64,000 nucleotides of DNA from Synchiropus splendidus. Its lineage: Eukaryota; Chordata; Actinopteri; Syngnathiformes; Callionymidae. The translations under genes and the position numbers were made by a program. Below the pieces are notes generated by a model. It was not told the DNA's origin. It searched no databases and worked only from the letters and a program-made list of their open reading frames with translations. This document shows, one piece after another, positions 47,505 through 59,514 of this stretch. The first letter of the stretch is position 1; each line of letters opens with the position of its first letter. The stretch lies in the NCBI RefSeq assembly GCF_027744825.2, contig NC_071334.1:4731437-4795436 (forward strand), given 5' to 3'.

Positions 47505-48015
47505 CATCCTCAGTGGCTGCATAAATAGGACTTAATGATTAATGCAGCGATGATCTAATTTCTGCAGATTAAAATAAAGGGGGGGGTAAGATAGGAGATG
47601 ATCCGCACACAGACACACGCACACACCTAAAAATGGTTTCCTGATTTAAATAATGTGATACAAATGAGCCCCAATACCCCAAAAAACAGGAGCCACAACT
47701 CATCACCCAAACTCCCCGTCGTCAAATATAAAATATAAAATGACTGCCATGATCAACTGGAGCCCCATAATCTTTAGCGTCAGCTGCACCACTGTCACTT
47801 GAAATAAAAACCAGCACCTTTCAGGGCTTCCAATTGAGACTTTAATTCATCCTGATGTGACATTAAAACCCTTTGCTTGACTTCAGCTGCCGGTGACAAA
47901 TGCACCGGGGCTTAATGGAGGTGTGCAGACAGGCCGGCATTTCCATGACTTTTATCAAACCGAATTTATCAACGCGGGCTCCCAGGGATCTGAAGCAGAA
48001 GTTGTTGAGAAGGAA
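47505..48015. promoter_or_regulatory. Candidate conserved noncoding element cluster
   Basis: Left block 47505-47580 has GACTTAATGATTAATGCAGC and a following ATCTAATTTCTGCAGATTAA. Right block 47760-48010 has TTGAGACTTTAATTCATCC, ACATTAAAACCC and TTTATCAAACCGAATTTATC. A short CA-rich stretch lies between. A 102-codon + strand frame at 47893-48201 partly overlaps the right block but shows no family motif. Among the better enhancer candidates in the window. Confidence 0.33.
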
Positions 48016-50215
48016 AAACCTATAGATACCGCTAAGTACATCATCCCTCCTCTCTGTCTGGCTTCCTCTCTTCCTCCGGCGAGTCTTTCCACTGCTCTGT
48101 CCTGTCACCGCTGTCACTGCTGCACATTTGTCTCTTCCCTTACGAGGACCACTGAGCTCGCAGACTTTGAGGGAGTCTTTCTTAGTACAATACATTGTTA
48201 AATGTGGCTCATTTCAGAGGCAGTAGATTAGGCAGCAAAAATACGAGACAGTAAACAAAATTGAGTTGTTGAGCCAATAAGAAGTGGCTTCTAATGACCT
48301 TGAGAACATGAAGCAACCAGCCACTTGTTGCAAAAACCGCCATGTTCCTGTCCACCTCCAAGTTGTGTTGTATGTTGTATGTATCCGTGTCAGTGTTTCC
48401 ACTTTGTTTAAATGCGTTCGATCTCAAGAGATTTCATCATCACCAAAAGAGACCACTTTTCTGAAGGTGTGGTGGCGTTGACGCGTTACCATGTAGCGGA
48501 ACCCTGGACTAATCAAGTATTACTAGATTACCATTCTAACATTTACTCAGGATCCACACTCCTCTATCCTGGAGTTGGAGCTTTCCACACACATTCGGGG
48601 GCACTCAAGGGCCATTTTGTTGGTCTGATGGCAGAGAAGGGAAAACTAAATAGTTGCCAGGAAGCTACCAATTTTTTTTGTTTGTTTTTGTTTTCCGCAT
48701 TATTCAAGGATGACACATCGATAATAGTTTTGTGTTTTAAAATCGGCTTGTTGCACTTCAGTTACAGGTTGGTTGTTAGTTCCATGGAAAAGCCAACACG
48801 AGGAAGATTTTTATTTTTTTTACACAAGAAACTCACAATAATGACGTTATCAAGGCCTATTTTGGTCAAAGTTATGCACGGATCCAGATAAGGACGGAGC
48901 CTTCTCTGCCTTCAATTTCTCCGTATTTCTCTGTATTGCATGTTTCTACAAAGCTTATAGATACGGACCAAACAGAGCAGTACCACTAGAAACCATGGGG
49001 GGCAGTGTTGCTGTTACGACCCGATAGGTAGCTCGTATCAGACACAAAGTAGACATAAGAATGTCGGAAATTGTCAGTCCTCCAGTGGCGATATATTTAA
49101 CGTCCTCAACAACCGCCACCTCCTACAACGCTGCCTCTTTTTCCTCTTTAGTGCAAGAGCTACATGATCAATACTCTTCCACAGTCGCCATGTTGGTTTG
49201 TTATTGTCAAAAACTTTTGACTGTGGGCTGCTCCTCCTGGTGGATATATAGGTGAACAGCAATACTAATGTGAAGAACGCAGGGACGCATGTGGTCAGTG
49301 ACGTCAGTTTGAAAAGGACAAGTACAATTTCATACGTAAAGGTAGCATAAATGGACCTTTAGTAGTGACTCAAACTCTGAGTCAGAGTCAGATTCAATAC
49401 ACCGCACCGTGCGTCTGATTTAATCTCATCCTTTCGCGAGGATAATCTGTCTATTCAATGCAGCCATTTATCGCGATGTGGCGATCATCACATGATCAAG
49501 TGAAAAGAACCGCTTCGCTTCTGGTGGGTTTTGGAGCCTGGCAGCGTCCGCTACAGTTCCACTCTACTTCTGTGTTCAGTGGAAATTCAGAGTTAATGGC
49601 TCAAAGATTTAGATGTTCTCAGTGAATTAGCAACCATCCATGTTTTTTTTTTGTTAACCGATTGGTCTTCTGCAAGACCTTCAGCATCAGTGGGTCTTGC
49701 CCACAGCAAGAGGCAGCGTCTTCTTTGTATCAGTGGAGCGAGACAAGTTCTCACCGCCACCAGGAAAAAAAGCCACGCGCTGACTGAGTCTGCCGAACAG
49801 AAGCAACAGATGGTGCGAAAGAGAAAACAAAAGAAGAGATAAAGGGATGACAGGAAGGAGCGCAAGTGGATGGAGAGATGAGAAGAGCGTGGTGGATGAG
49901 AGAAAAGGCTGGAGTGCGATAAGGAGACTTTTCATCCTCTCAGAGGCTCGCACTGCTCAGTTCAGCGGCACTGAGGTACTTGAACCTTGCCTGCTTTTCC
50001 TTCACCTCTCTGTAGAGCGGCTGCCCCGCAGGCCACCTGTAAACCGCTTTGACACATGATCCACTCCCACTGATGTCGAGTGGAATCACACACACGCACA
50101 ATCGAAACCAGAGCAAGGCAGCGTAGACAACACTCGCTGGCAAGTGGTGGCACATAAACACCGCAGCAACCTTGTGAGTTCAGAAAAAAAACTTTTCTCC
50201 CTCCATCTTTCACTG
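48016..50215. other. Gene-free noncoding stretch
   Basis: No supported gene. A 159-codon + strand frame (48412-48891) has no recognised domain. The segment about 48900-49260 (ATAAGAATGTCGGAAATTGT, TAGTGCAAGAGCTACATGATC) looks like an old interspersed repeat, but boundaries were not found. CRE word TGACGTCA at 49299-49306. Confidence 0.42.
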
Positions 50216-50219
50216 TCAG

Positions 50220-50420
50220 TTTCGCGCAATAAATCCTTCAAGAGGCTGTGGTCAGCGGCCATCTATTAGCCACGGCCCTCACGTTGGCGTCAGAGTGGCA
50301 CGAGGTGGATTTTAACCTTCACCTCCTGGAGGCGGAGGGAAGCAGGACATGCTGGAAATTAATTAAGCAATTAGACGGATGCCCCGCTGAAGCCACAAAC
50401 AAGTGGCAGTGAAAAGTGAG
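50220..50420. promoter_or_regulatory. Candidate conserved noncoding element
   Basis: Repeat-free, with GGAAATTAATTAAGCAATTA near 50354-50373 (three homeodomain cores in 20 bp) and flanking balanced sequence. Texture-based inference. Confidence 0.3.
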
Positions 50421-50424
50421 GCAA

Positions 50425-52055
50425 AAAAAAATAAATCCATGCAGGAGCAAAAGTGGCACTCAAGAGGGAAAAAAAGACGACAGCTCCTGATTAGGGATTG
50501 TCAAAATATTTGCAACAGAGAAATTCCGGCAGGCGAGCGCACCACCGGCTCGTCTACAAAAGTGCCATCTTCCCGGAGTAACAAGTCGCTGCAATGAGTG
50601 TCGACAGAAGAGGAGCTCAAATCCCCCCCGGGCTACAGAATATCCCGCTATTGTAGTCTTAACCCGCGAGACCTGGCGGGGAATGTACGGCTTTCACAGT
50701 CACTTCTCATCCTATTTGTAGCCGTGGCGCTGATGCGTGAGCCCGGGCAGGTCACTTTCCCTTCTTTTCTCTCTCTTCCACTTCCAGTCGTACGAAGCCT
50801 CTCACTCACGCAAATGACAAGGCGAGAAAAAGAATTTCCAACGCCATTCACATCATTTCATTCATTGCTGTTGCGTAGATGCGGCTGTGGATAACGTGCT
50901 AAATATGTTTGACTCTTCCCCTACTCTTTAAATCCGAGTGAGTGAGAGTCCGACTCACTCCGGGACGGTGTTGAACCGAGTTGGAGAATCGTATATAAAC
51001 TATAAAGTCGTGCATGCCAGTTGAACTGTCGCTCACAATCCTTCTTGTCATACTGATATCTCCCTATTTTCCGATTCTTGGTGCCCAGCGGTCGCCGTTC
51101 CCCAACCCTTATCGGGTGGAATCACGCCGCTTACTTAAGCAAGACACATCTGTTCCACTTTTTCCATTTCATTTTTGTATTTTCCCACAAGTTTCATTGA
51201 AGATGCAATTATGCAAATGCCTGGCTGGAGTGGCGGCGGAATGGTGGCGACCTGCTCGATACGATATACGGCATCGCTGATTTACTAGCGCCACAGCTCT
51301 GCGACGCCTCCGTCCTTTTGCGTGAAAAACCTCTTGATCATAATTAAAGGTGCACAAGTTCTCCCTGGCATCCGCGCAGCCTTTTTTCCTCTTGCCCCCT
51401 TTTGCACCCTCCATCTTGTTTCGCGTGCTCATTAGCAGAGATCCTGGAAGTTGACAGAGGTCACACGCAGAAGGAAGAGCAGCTAAAGAGCAGAGCTGAC
51501 GGGTGTGTGATCCACTGTGTGACGGTATGTGTAAGCGATACAACATCTCTCTCCCTCGCAGGTGCGCACACACACACACACACACGCAGCCACACAAGCC
51601 ACTACCCTGAAGGCATTGTGTCTTCAGGACCCGACGCTTGTTCATGCAAAGCCGCTTTGAAATAAACAAACCTCCACAACTTCCAGTCGCAGAAAGCACT
51701 CGGAACACCAGTGACATTTGAACCCAATGAATGAAAAAAAAAACTGAAAGCAGCCGTCACATGAGCAGGAAGAACCTTTGAAAAAAAAGTGTGTAATATT
51801 AGCGCGGTGCAAGGCCAAAAGAGGTGAAGCAGCTACAGATAAAGGGTGAGGTGTTTTCAGGACACATTCCTCCAGGGAGCAAAGTGATTCCACTGAGGCG
51901 CTGACTGGACGCTTCCTTCTGAGCTAACAAACCGGTGGAAGACGTTTCCGAAAGTCGAGGAAAATCCTGAAAAAAGCCAGGAGCGTGTGCAGTCCATCAA
52001 CCTTCAACATGGTGAGAAACCTCCTGGAGAAAGTGTCTGCACACACACACACTCT
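50425..52055. other. Gene-free stretch, CpG retained
   Basis: No supported exon. CpG frequency is higher than in the left half of the window and several short segments look enhancer-like (for example TTGATCATAATTAAAGG near 51332-51348). The 182-codon minus-strand frame 51169-51717 crosses a short CA array (about 51566-51586) and has no family motif. Confidence 0.42.
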
Positions 52056-52059
52056 CTCT

Positions 52060-53060
52060 CTCTCATTTAAAAAAATGATTCAATAAAACTGTATAGAGCT
52101 ACATTTTAATTGACAGTAGATTCATTTCAGGCTAATGGCATCTCCTATATTTCCCAATGCATTTTACGTTATTCAATAAAGCCAAGTCGGTGGTAAAGCA
52201 CTTTCTGTTTAGCGTCGAGCTCACTTTGGATAGACAGCGCTCAGCAGTTTCAAACACTGGCGGAAACCTTTCCTACTGTAAATTCACTTTGCCAATAACA
52301 GGTCATCGCAAACACGACGTGGTTGTTTATGACGCCGCGCGCGAAGTTTGTTAAGAACTTTTGCTGTTATTTCAGGAAGACGAGGAGGACGGCGCCACTG
52401 AAACCAGATTCCAGGAAAGAACGCCGTGTCCGCCCCGTTGGAGGCGCAGGTTCGCGATGCTTTTGAGAGGTGGAAATCTCATTAGCGAATTTATCTCGGG
52501 AAAATTAGATTCATTTAAGAAAGAGTGGATGGTCATCGTGGAAGAAAAGGTCGGTTGTAGAAACTTCATAAAGTTTAAGGTCACTGGTGTCTCGCTCCAT
52601 TTGTCTCCGCAGCCTCGAGAGCGACTTCTGAGAGCCTCACGCGGCGACCGTTTGCCCCCTGACATCCGGCGACTTGACCCCTGAGCAGCAAGGTCACGGA
52701 GCGACACGGCTCAGCCTCATGTCCGACCTCTCTCACAGGCATGCGACACAGCGCTTCCACACTTGCACTCTCCTGCTGCGTGACTCGGGGGAGATCAGCA
52801 GATCAGCAGCAGGACGACCGGCAGGGGTATGAAAATTGGAATCGGGAGAGGAGCGCGTTCACAATGGCTGCACATATCAATTAAAGGCAGGCTGATGAGC
52901 AGAGCTGGCCTGATCTGGCCTGCCCACCACCACCGTCCCGGGTCCCTGCGGACGCTCGGCCGTGGCCCCGCAGCCCTGTGCAGCTGCTGCAAGCTTTCCC
53001 ATATAATTACATGAGGAGGGGATCAAGTCGCCACACACGGCTGACCAGCCCCACTCTACT
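52060..53060. promoter_or_regulatory. Candidate regulatory region, CpG-rich
   Basis: Includes TTTTAATTGACAGTAGATTC near 52104-52125, a CpG-dense segment at 52330-52480, ATATCAATTAAAGGCAGGC near 52874-52893 and CCATATAATTACATGAGG near 52998-53015. A splice-acceptor-like sequence with an open frame at 52376-52549 is discussed as a finding; without a protein match it is not called as a gene. Confidence 0.25.
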
Positions 53061-53875
53061 GGGACCACTCAAATATGTGATCAGAAGTACGTTTGAAGCC
53101 GCCGCCTTTTCATCCTGCTTTTTTTTTTTTTAAGCGATTGTGTTCATGTCAAGGTGCAAATGATTTGTGTCAAACTGACAAGACGGCAGCGGCGGCGGCG
53201 GCGGCTTCACTCGAGTGGGTCGACTCCGCCAGTCTGACTGACAGCCGGGCGGAGAAGACGACTGACTTGATGCCATCCTTTGGATGCCACGCTCACTTTC
53301 TCTCTGTCCATCACTCGCTTCTCCTGCATTTGCAGCGTTCAACGTCGGCACAGGTGGGAAACAACCCCCACATTTTCAGATGCACCACCTCGGGAAACAG
53401 TACAGAGCAAGCGTTTGCAACTCTAATCCGAAATCACTTTTTAAATTAGGATAAGAGCAGATGCAGGCCTGATTCAGATTTGACAACACAATCATTTTAG
53501 GCCTTCTATGCCAGATTTACAGCAAAAAAAGGCCACTCTGAGGGCCTTTCTAACCACCAAAAAAACTATTCTCTTCTTGAATCCATCACCCCAAAAGGTC
53601 CAGCGATCAGGTCGGCCAGACAGCCGGAGTTGTCAGGGGAGCGCAGGCACTTATCCATTCCATTCCCAATAAGGGTTCACGCCCAGACACTATTTCAGAC
53701 ATAATATCCGCCAAACAATGACAGAATCGCGACATCTATTTATCCCTTCTGGACAATGAGACCGAGGAAGAGGGACCCTTCTTTTTTTAGCTGCGGAGAA
53801 CTTGCGGGTTTGAGGAGCGTGGAAGTGTATTTGAAGAGGGGTGTTGCAGAAGGGGTCTGATCACTCAGGGGTCAG
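53061..53875. other. Gene-free stretch with a (GGC)n run
   Basis: A short GGC trinucleotide run at about 53185-53205 gives a poly-Ala frame on the + strand and poly-Pro on the minus strand (118- and 73-codon frames); neither has other protein features. Remaining sequence is unremarkable. Confidence 0.45.
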
Positions 53876-53879
53876 CATC

Positions 53880-54225
53880 TGAGCAACACACACATCCATA
53901 TCGACACGGGGACATTGAGGTTTTCAATTGGATTACAAGCTTCATCGCTTGCTGATAATTCGATAGAGAAAATTATAAGTGTTGATTTAACCGGGAGGGG
54001 AAAAAGTTACATGCGGATTTATCTTCCGCTCATACATTAAAATTGGTAACACGTCACACATGCTTATTTTATACCACTGACACGCCACCGGTAGCTCTGC
54101 ATGTGAAATAAAAAAGCTTATTTGTCGGCTTTGCTCTGACATTTATTTCTATTCAAAGCTGCGGAGCACATCACAGCGCTGTTTATTCAGACAGAAGTCG
54201 ATGACTGCACACAAAATGGCAGATC
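53880..54225. promoter_or_regulatory. Candidate conserved noncoding element
   Basis: AT-rich factor-like words are densely packed: TTTCAATTGGATTACAAGC, GCTGATAATTCGATAGAG, AAATTATAAGTGTTGATTTA and CATACATTAAAATTGG. The block is repeat-free and abuts the CpG island to its right, so a proximal enhancer is a reasonable guess. Conservation not tested. Confidence 0.35.
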
Positions 54226-54229
54226 TCAC

Positions 54230-55690
54230 CGGCTCCTCGTCAATCTCGCAAGTTGTAATACACGGTGACTCCGGAGGGAAACTTTTGCGAGGTCCTGAAG
54301 TTGACCACACGCACTTTTTTTAACCCACTTATTCATGTAGTCGAGCCCAGAAATGGGGACGTTGGAAAGCGCCCGGTCTCGCTCTCTGACGCGCAGCTGT
54401 ACACATCTCCCTTTTCAAATCATCACTTTGGAATAGATTGGCACTCGCTTTTTTTTCTGTTTTCTGTCTTTTTTTTTGGAGGTCCCAGCTGCTGCACGGC
54501 TTCGCGATGGTGCCGATAATTGCACTGTTATTTTCTAATCATGATTGGGGAGGCATCAGGGGGGTCCCCGCTGAGATGCTCCGGCACAAACAACCCCGAT
54601 TCCCCCCTCGCCGAATTGAGAGAAAGAAGCCGACTTCCCACGGTAGTCGACCGCAAACCCCCCCCCAAGAAGATCGAACCACTTTCTCTTACCTTCTTTT
54701 TCTACCATTTAGCGAAGAAGCGCCGGGTCACTCCTGCGCGTAAACGACGCGTTCGCGGAATAACGAGCTCCGGTCCTTACGGTTTGACCGGATCATGACG
54801 GAGGAAGGTGTTAAAAAAAAGAAAAAGTCAATTCCTTATCTGTGAACAGCCGCAATCTACTTTTTCCCTATATTTAAACGCAAATAAAACACGAGCGGTG
54901 CCGATCACAGCAGCTCGTGAAACGCGTTGTGGCGGTAAATAAAGAGAGTCCGGGAGCTGATGTCCACAAACAGGTACCGGGAGGAAACCCCGAGCCTCTC
55001 GCTGGTTAGTTCCTGACCTTGGACGCATCACTCGCGTTGTTATTTAAAGGAGGAATCAAACGGAGGCATCCAGGCACTGAGGCTGGCAGGCGGGCTCCAC
55101 TCGCAGGACTCGCACATAAGCGGCTAAAAACCTCGCAGGGAATACACAACTAGGCTGTTAAAAGGACTCTTGAAAAGTCGTCTTCCTCACCTTGTCAAAG
55201 AAGCGGTGCGTCCTCCTCTTCTGCTCGCCTTAAAAGAGCAAAAACTCCAGGATGAATGAGCGAGTGTGCGTCCTGCGCGTCAGCCAGCGCTTAACAGAAG
55301 TAATGAGTGATAAAATGACGCTCAGTCTATCTGCACTGTAACCTTGTGGCGGGTTTAATGTAAATAAGCCGCGTCGTGTTGCCAATTCTCGCAAAAGAAC
55401 AGGAAAAAAGAAGAGGAAAAAAAGAACCGGCTCCTGAGGGACTTGCTTTTTTTTTTTTTTTTTTGCTCTTTTTCACCTCCTCTTCCTCTCGGTGTATTGA
55501 CGGGTTGTTACACCGCCTGCGAGCGCAAGGAGGAATGGAGTCAGTTATGAGAAAATATGGGGCATTGACAAGTCCGGCGTCGCCCCCCGTACATTTAAAG
55601 AAAACAGCCCTGTGGGAGTTTTGTTAAGGACAGTTAACTTTTGCAGACGCGTTAAATATCGAGTCCCGCGCGGGCCGACTGTTCCCAGCA
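54230..55690. promoter_or_regulatory. CpG island, candidate promoter
   Basis: CpG dinucleotides are far denser here than elsewhere in the window, for example in 54720-54790 (GCGCGTAAACGACGCGTTCGC), 54880-54960, 55255-55290 and 55640-55680 (CCCGCGCGGGCC). Unmethylated islands of this kind normally mark transcription starts. A good splice-donor match (AAG/GTGAGG) on the minus strand ends at 55191 and could belong to a noncoding first exon transcribed leftward. No coding exon could be recognised on either side, so direction and gene are unknown. Confidence 0.5.
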
Positions 55691-55699
55691 ACTACAGGA

Positions 55700-56780
55700 T
55701 GGTTTTGATATGGTATTGCTTCTATAGGGGGGTGGAAGAGGCTGAATAATACAATTATAGATTCAGTGTCCCAGCCTTGACAAAAGACAGGGCTTCAATG
55801 GAGGCTTTGTTGCAGGATTATATAATGATTATGGGGTAATTATGGGAACGTTTTGGAAATAAAAAAAAAAAAAAAAAAAAGTATCAAGTGCGCTGTTGCA
55901 GGGACGGCTTGTTTTCCAAGTGTGTTCAGACAAACAGACAGAGAGATGGACAGGATACGGCTGCTGACAGCCAGTGGCAGACAGAGCAGATTATGACTGG
56001 TAATGACCAAAACCAAAGACACACATTACATGGCCTCAGATGTCATCGGATGCAGCCCAGAGCCGGACATGAAGCCACACTTGAATATCTGAGGGGGACC
56101 TGTGGCCCCCCGAGTCAGACCCCCCACCCCCTTCACCCGCAAAACCCTCCCTCCCTTTCAGCTAATCCACCTCATCCTCCCACTTGTGTCAATCACGAAA
56201 CATTGGTTCCTGTATCACAAGTTCTTCAATAAAACCTACAGCATAAAGTAAATAAATCAACTGCGAGGGAAGAAAGTTTCCCAGAGCTGTGCCAAGCTTT
56301 ACATAATCATCCCATTAAAAAAAAATGTGAAATAGAAATTATTTCACATTAAAAAAGTATAGAATGTCAGTTTAAAATGTAGATATATGTTAACATGAAG
56401 AGTAAAGCCACATTTCATAAATTACACAAGAAGGTATAGCAAAACATGAAGCAAGTTATCCAGGAGCACTTTGATTCTTATATCAATAAAACTATTTTGA
56501 TGCAAACATTATGCACAGAACATTTGAAAGCATATGAAATTAAAGTAGTCTCATACATACTTAAGTGTAATACCCAAATAAAGTGTTGTATTTAATAACA
56601 TGCCTTTTATTGGAACAAAATATGTATCAGACAATACATATTTATACTTAGATCGAAGACTAACTTTCCCTGTGTAAGTTAGCAGTGCAAAGTCCAGGGT
56701 GCTGTTTCACTGTATCGTGCCGTAGATCCATGTGAAACCGTGTTCTGAAATTCAACATAACTACAACAATGGTGACGACT
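55700..56780. other. Gene-free noncoding stretch
   Basis: Poly(A) run at about 55860-55880, then unique AT-rich sequence. A 114-codon + strand frame (55888-56232) has no recognised domain. Confidence 0.45.
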
Positions 56781-56854
56781 TGTGACCTGTCCAGGGTGTT
56801 GTTCACCTCTCGCCCTATGTAGCTGGGATAGACAGCCACCCACCTCAACCCTGG
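56781..56854 (+). mobile_element. Retroposon 3'-end fragment (fish SINE/LINE type)
   Basis: GTGACCTGTCCAGGGTGTTG, CACCTCTCGCCC and TAGCTGGGATAG follow in the order of the abundant teleost retroposon consensus, corresponding to the part just downstream of the segment seen at 35004-35117. Only about 75 bp remain. Confidence 0.65.
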
Positions 56855-57131
56855 TACAAATTTCTCAAGTTGTCGTAGCATGAAAATAATTTTCTTTAAA
56901 CTTTCATCTATTTCAAGAAGAAAAATATGCCTCAGACTCTCAGCCACAGTTTTGTGCGTGCAAGTCCAGACTTTACGGCCGGAACCACAGACTGAAAGTT
57001 TGTAATTGGGGGGGTTGAGTGTTTCATTTTAACCTGACACAAACGTACATGATGGCAGCTTTATAAACACACAGCGGAGCATTTAGGACATCCAAAAGCA
57101 CTTCTGAAAAGGGACCACTTCAACTGTGATT
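56855..57131. other. Unremarkable noncoding spacer
   Basis: No feature recognised between the retroposon fragment and the MITE. Confidence 0.4.
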
Positions 57132-57280
57132 TGTGATGGGCTGCTGAGGCTTCATGAAACGGTGTTGTCATTTTCATCCCACCAAATCCATCTGCTTGAA
57201 CCTCAAATCATTTTTAAGCTGAGAGCGCCACCTCCTGAGCTCTGAAAGACGACACGGTGTCATGAAGCCTCACCAGTCGC
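57132..57280. mobile_element. MITE, same family as 43.6 kb
   Basis: Left end TGTGATGGGCTGCTGAGGC then TTCATGAAAC; the complement of the right end reads ACTGGTGAGGCTTCATGAC. The internal block GAGCGCCACCTCCTGAG at 57223-57239 matches the inner 43.6-kb copy. About 150 bp, shorter than the other copies. Confidence 0.8.
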
Positions 57281-57521
57281 ACGTTGTCATTGGCGTAACG
57301 GCTGGCTACAGATCCAGTTCATCCATTAGAACCCAAATTGCACAACAAAGTAGCACTTTCCCTCATTCACGTCATGAAAAAAACAATAGTTTGTGCCCTT
57401 CCATCATTCAAAATTGTCTGTAAACATCCCATATTCCACATGAATTGCTACAAACCTGCTAGCCATAGCACACGTGCTATTTTGCACATTTGAAAGAGCT
57501 TTACATGCTCTCAGTAAATTG

Positions 57522-57522
<1 letters not shown>

Positions 57523-57591
<69 letters not shown>
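57523..57591. repeat. (AT)n microsatellite
   Basis: About 34 uninterrupted AT dinucleotides. Ile-Tyr frames across it are artefacts. Confidence 0.97.
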
Positions 57592-57594
<3 letters not shown>

Positions 57595-57929
57595 TTGTTT
57601 TTCCATACAAAGTAATGTATAAAAATCCAAGAAATGGTTCTGTGACAAGATGTTTTAGCATAGATAAGTGGATCGGTCATGTAAATATATAAAAAGAAAA
57701 AGCAGTCAAACCAGCACAAAGTTTCAATCCCCACTCTGGCTTCAGAACTTCCAGATAGTTCAAGACACTAGTCTATTATGGCAGGGAATGGTGGATTAAA
57801 GGAGGAATCTCATTTTGTTTATTAGTTTGTTTTGTTTTATTTTTTTGTTTTCCACAGTGGGTTCGGATCAGCAGCTTTGCGACAGAATTTCTTGTAAACC
57901 ACAGCACAACTTTTGCTGCTTTATATCTA
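57592..57929. other. Unremarkable noncoding spacer
   Basis: T-rich sequence without recognised features. Confidence 0.4.
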
Positions 57930-58800
57930 CAACACAGATGAATGGATGTCCCTCATTCGCTCCATTCTAAACAAGCGCAGACTCTTACACTTGTCTTGTC
58001 TTTTAATGTAAACCTCCCGCCGTGCCTGATACAAAAAAAGCAGTTTCCTCTGTTCCCATGGCAAACCTCTTCCTCTTTAAAAGATATTCCGCATTCATTA
58101 TGCACTATGAAAATCAGATTCTCATGCTGCTCCTTTAAACGCTTGTATGGATTTCCCCTCTCTTTTCTTTTTTACTTCAGCATTTTCCGCCAAAAAATAA
58201 TATCTAAAAAATATCTGCCTCCCCTAAAAGACATTTGCATAACCATTCCCCATCAATAATATGACTATCTCTATGGGAATGATAGCAGCGAGCAGTAGGG
58301 GTGTTTCTTTTGCCAATTCTCCATGGATCAACAACGCGTCCTCAGCTTCTTTTGAACTTGTTATAGCAAGTCAAGTGATTCTTTATCGGCTGACAGCTCT
58401 GACAATGCATCAGGGATGGGAAAGCAGGTCAAAAGGAAGTTGCCATATGGACTTAAGCATGCAAATGTTCAACAATGCTCAGCTGCCGGGCGTGTACCCG
58501 ATAATAATAAACATATATATATGTGGCGCAGAAGCCTGTTTATCAAGTCCACGGATCTTTACTGCCCAAACTTTAATGTGCTCAACTTAGTGGCAGAACA
58601 TTCGGGTCAAGCCGGTTGAATTAGAATGAGGTTTCCGAAAACATTACTGACTTTATGATGACTTTAATAGCTTCTAGAGCCCTTCAGGCATCAATGACGG
58701 CGGTAAATACAACCTAGCTAATACCAGCTGCCATATAGATTATTTATAACTCATAAAGATCAAGGAGTTGTAGCTGTTTAAACTTCTTTTACATCATCAC
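57930..58800. promoter_or_regulatory. Candidate conserved noncoding element block
   Basis: About 870 bp free of repeats with even composition. Motif-like words include GTCTTTTAATGTAAACC near 58002, CATTCATTATGCACTATG near 58092, AGACATTTGCATAACC (octamer-like ATTTGCAT) near 58229, CCATCAATAATATGAC near 58250, GCATGCAAATG (octamer) near 58458 and GATTATTTATAACTC near 58737. Two POU-type octamers lie about 230 bp apart. The 105- and 109-codon frames here have no family motif. I regard it as the strongest enhancer-like block in the window, still by inference. Confidence 0.4.
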
Positions 58801-58866
58801 TGTCTGCTTCTGAGCACTAAATTTCTGTCACACAAACTCTTGTTCCGGGGCATACACTTATTTTAT

Positions 58867-58890
58867 TTATTGATTTTTTTTTTTTTTTTT
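58867..58890. repeat. Poly(T) run
   Basis: About 20 T residues followed by AT-rich sequence. No retroposon body was recognised beside it. Confidence 0.85.
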
Positions 58891-59514
58891 AATTTTACAA
58901 AACCGAAGTATTATTAAATACAAAAGGATGAAGAAATAAACATTGAGAAGAAAGTTTTGTAATGAATCACGCTCTCACTCAAAAATAAATAAATAAAACT
59001 TGCATTAAAATCTTAAATGATTTTACATCGGAGTGAAAGACTAAGGTCAGAAATAGCGATTTCAAACTGTTGCAGCCTAAACCGACGAAGCATCAGTGTT
59101 TTAAAATATATCTATTTTCTATGTATTTTTTTTAGATAGATGAATAAAATACATGATACATTCTGATGTATCTCCAACGTGAAAAGCAAACCATCATTGG
59201 GCACAGGATTTTTGTAATAAGTCTAAGTACATCAGTGCATATATTCATATACAAGTGATATTCTATTTCTATCTGAACATGACAAACAATGGTCACACAG
59301 GTGTGCAGCTGCAACACTGCATCTCTACACGGCTCTGGTACTTTGTTGTGTTGTTTTTGTTTTTTTGTCGTTTTTTTCTCTAGTCTTTCAGAGTGAATGT
59401 TGTTTAATGCTATTTTAATGGTAGAATTCTTTAAACATTCTGGGTTATTGATCTGCCAGAAAAACAAAAACAGTGATCTTATTCTTTGTCTCCCTTTCAC
59501 TGAGGGGCTGCCAC
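58891..59514. other. Gene-free AT-rich stretch
   Basis: A 122-codon minus-strand frame has no recognised domain. No other feature. Confidence 0.45.
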
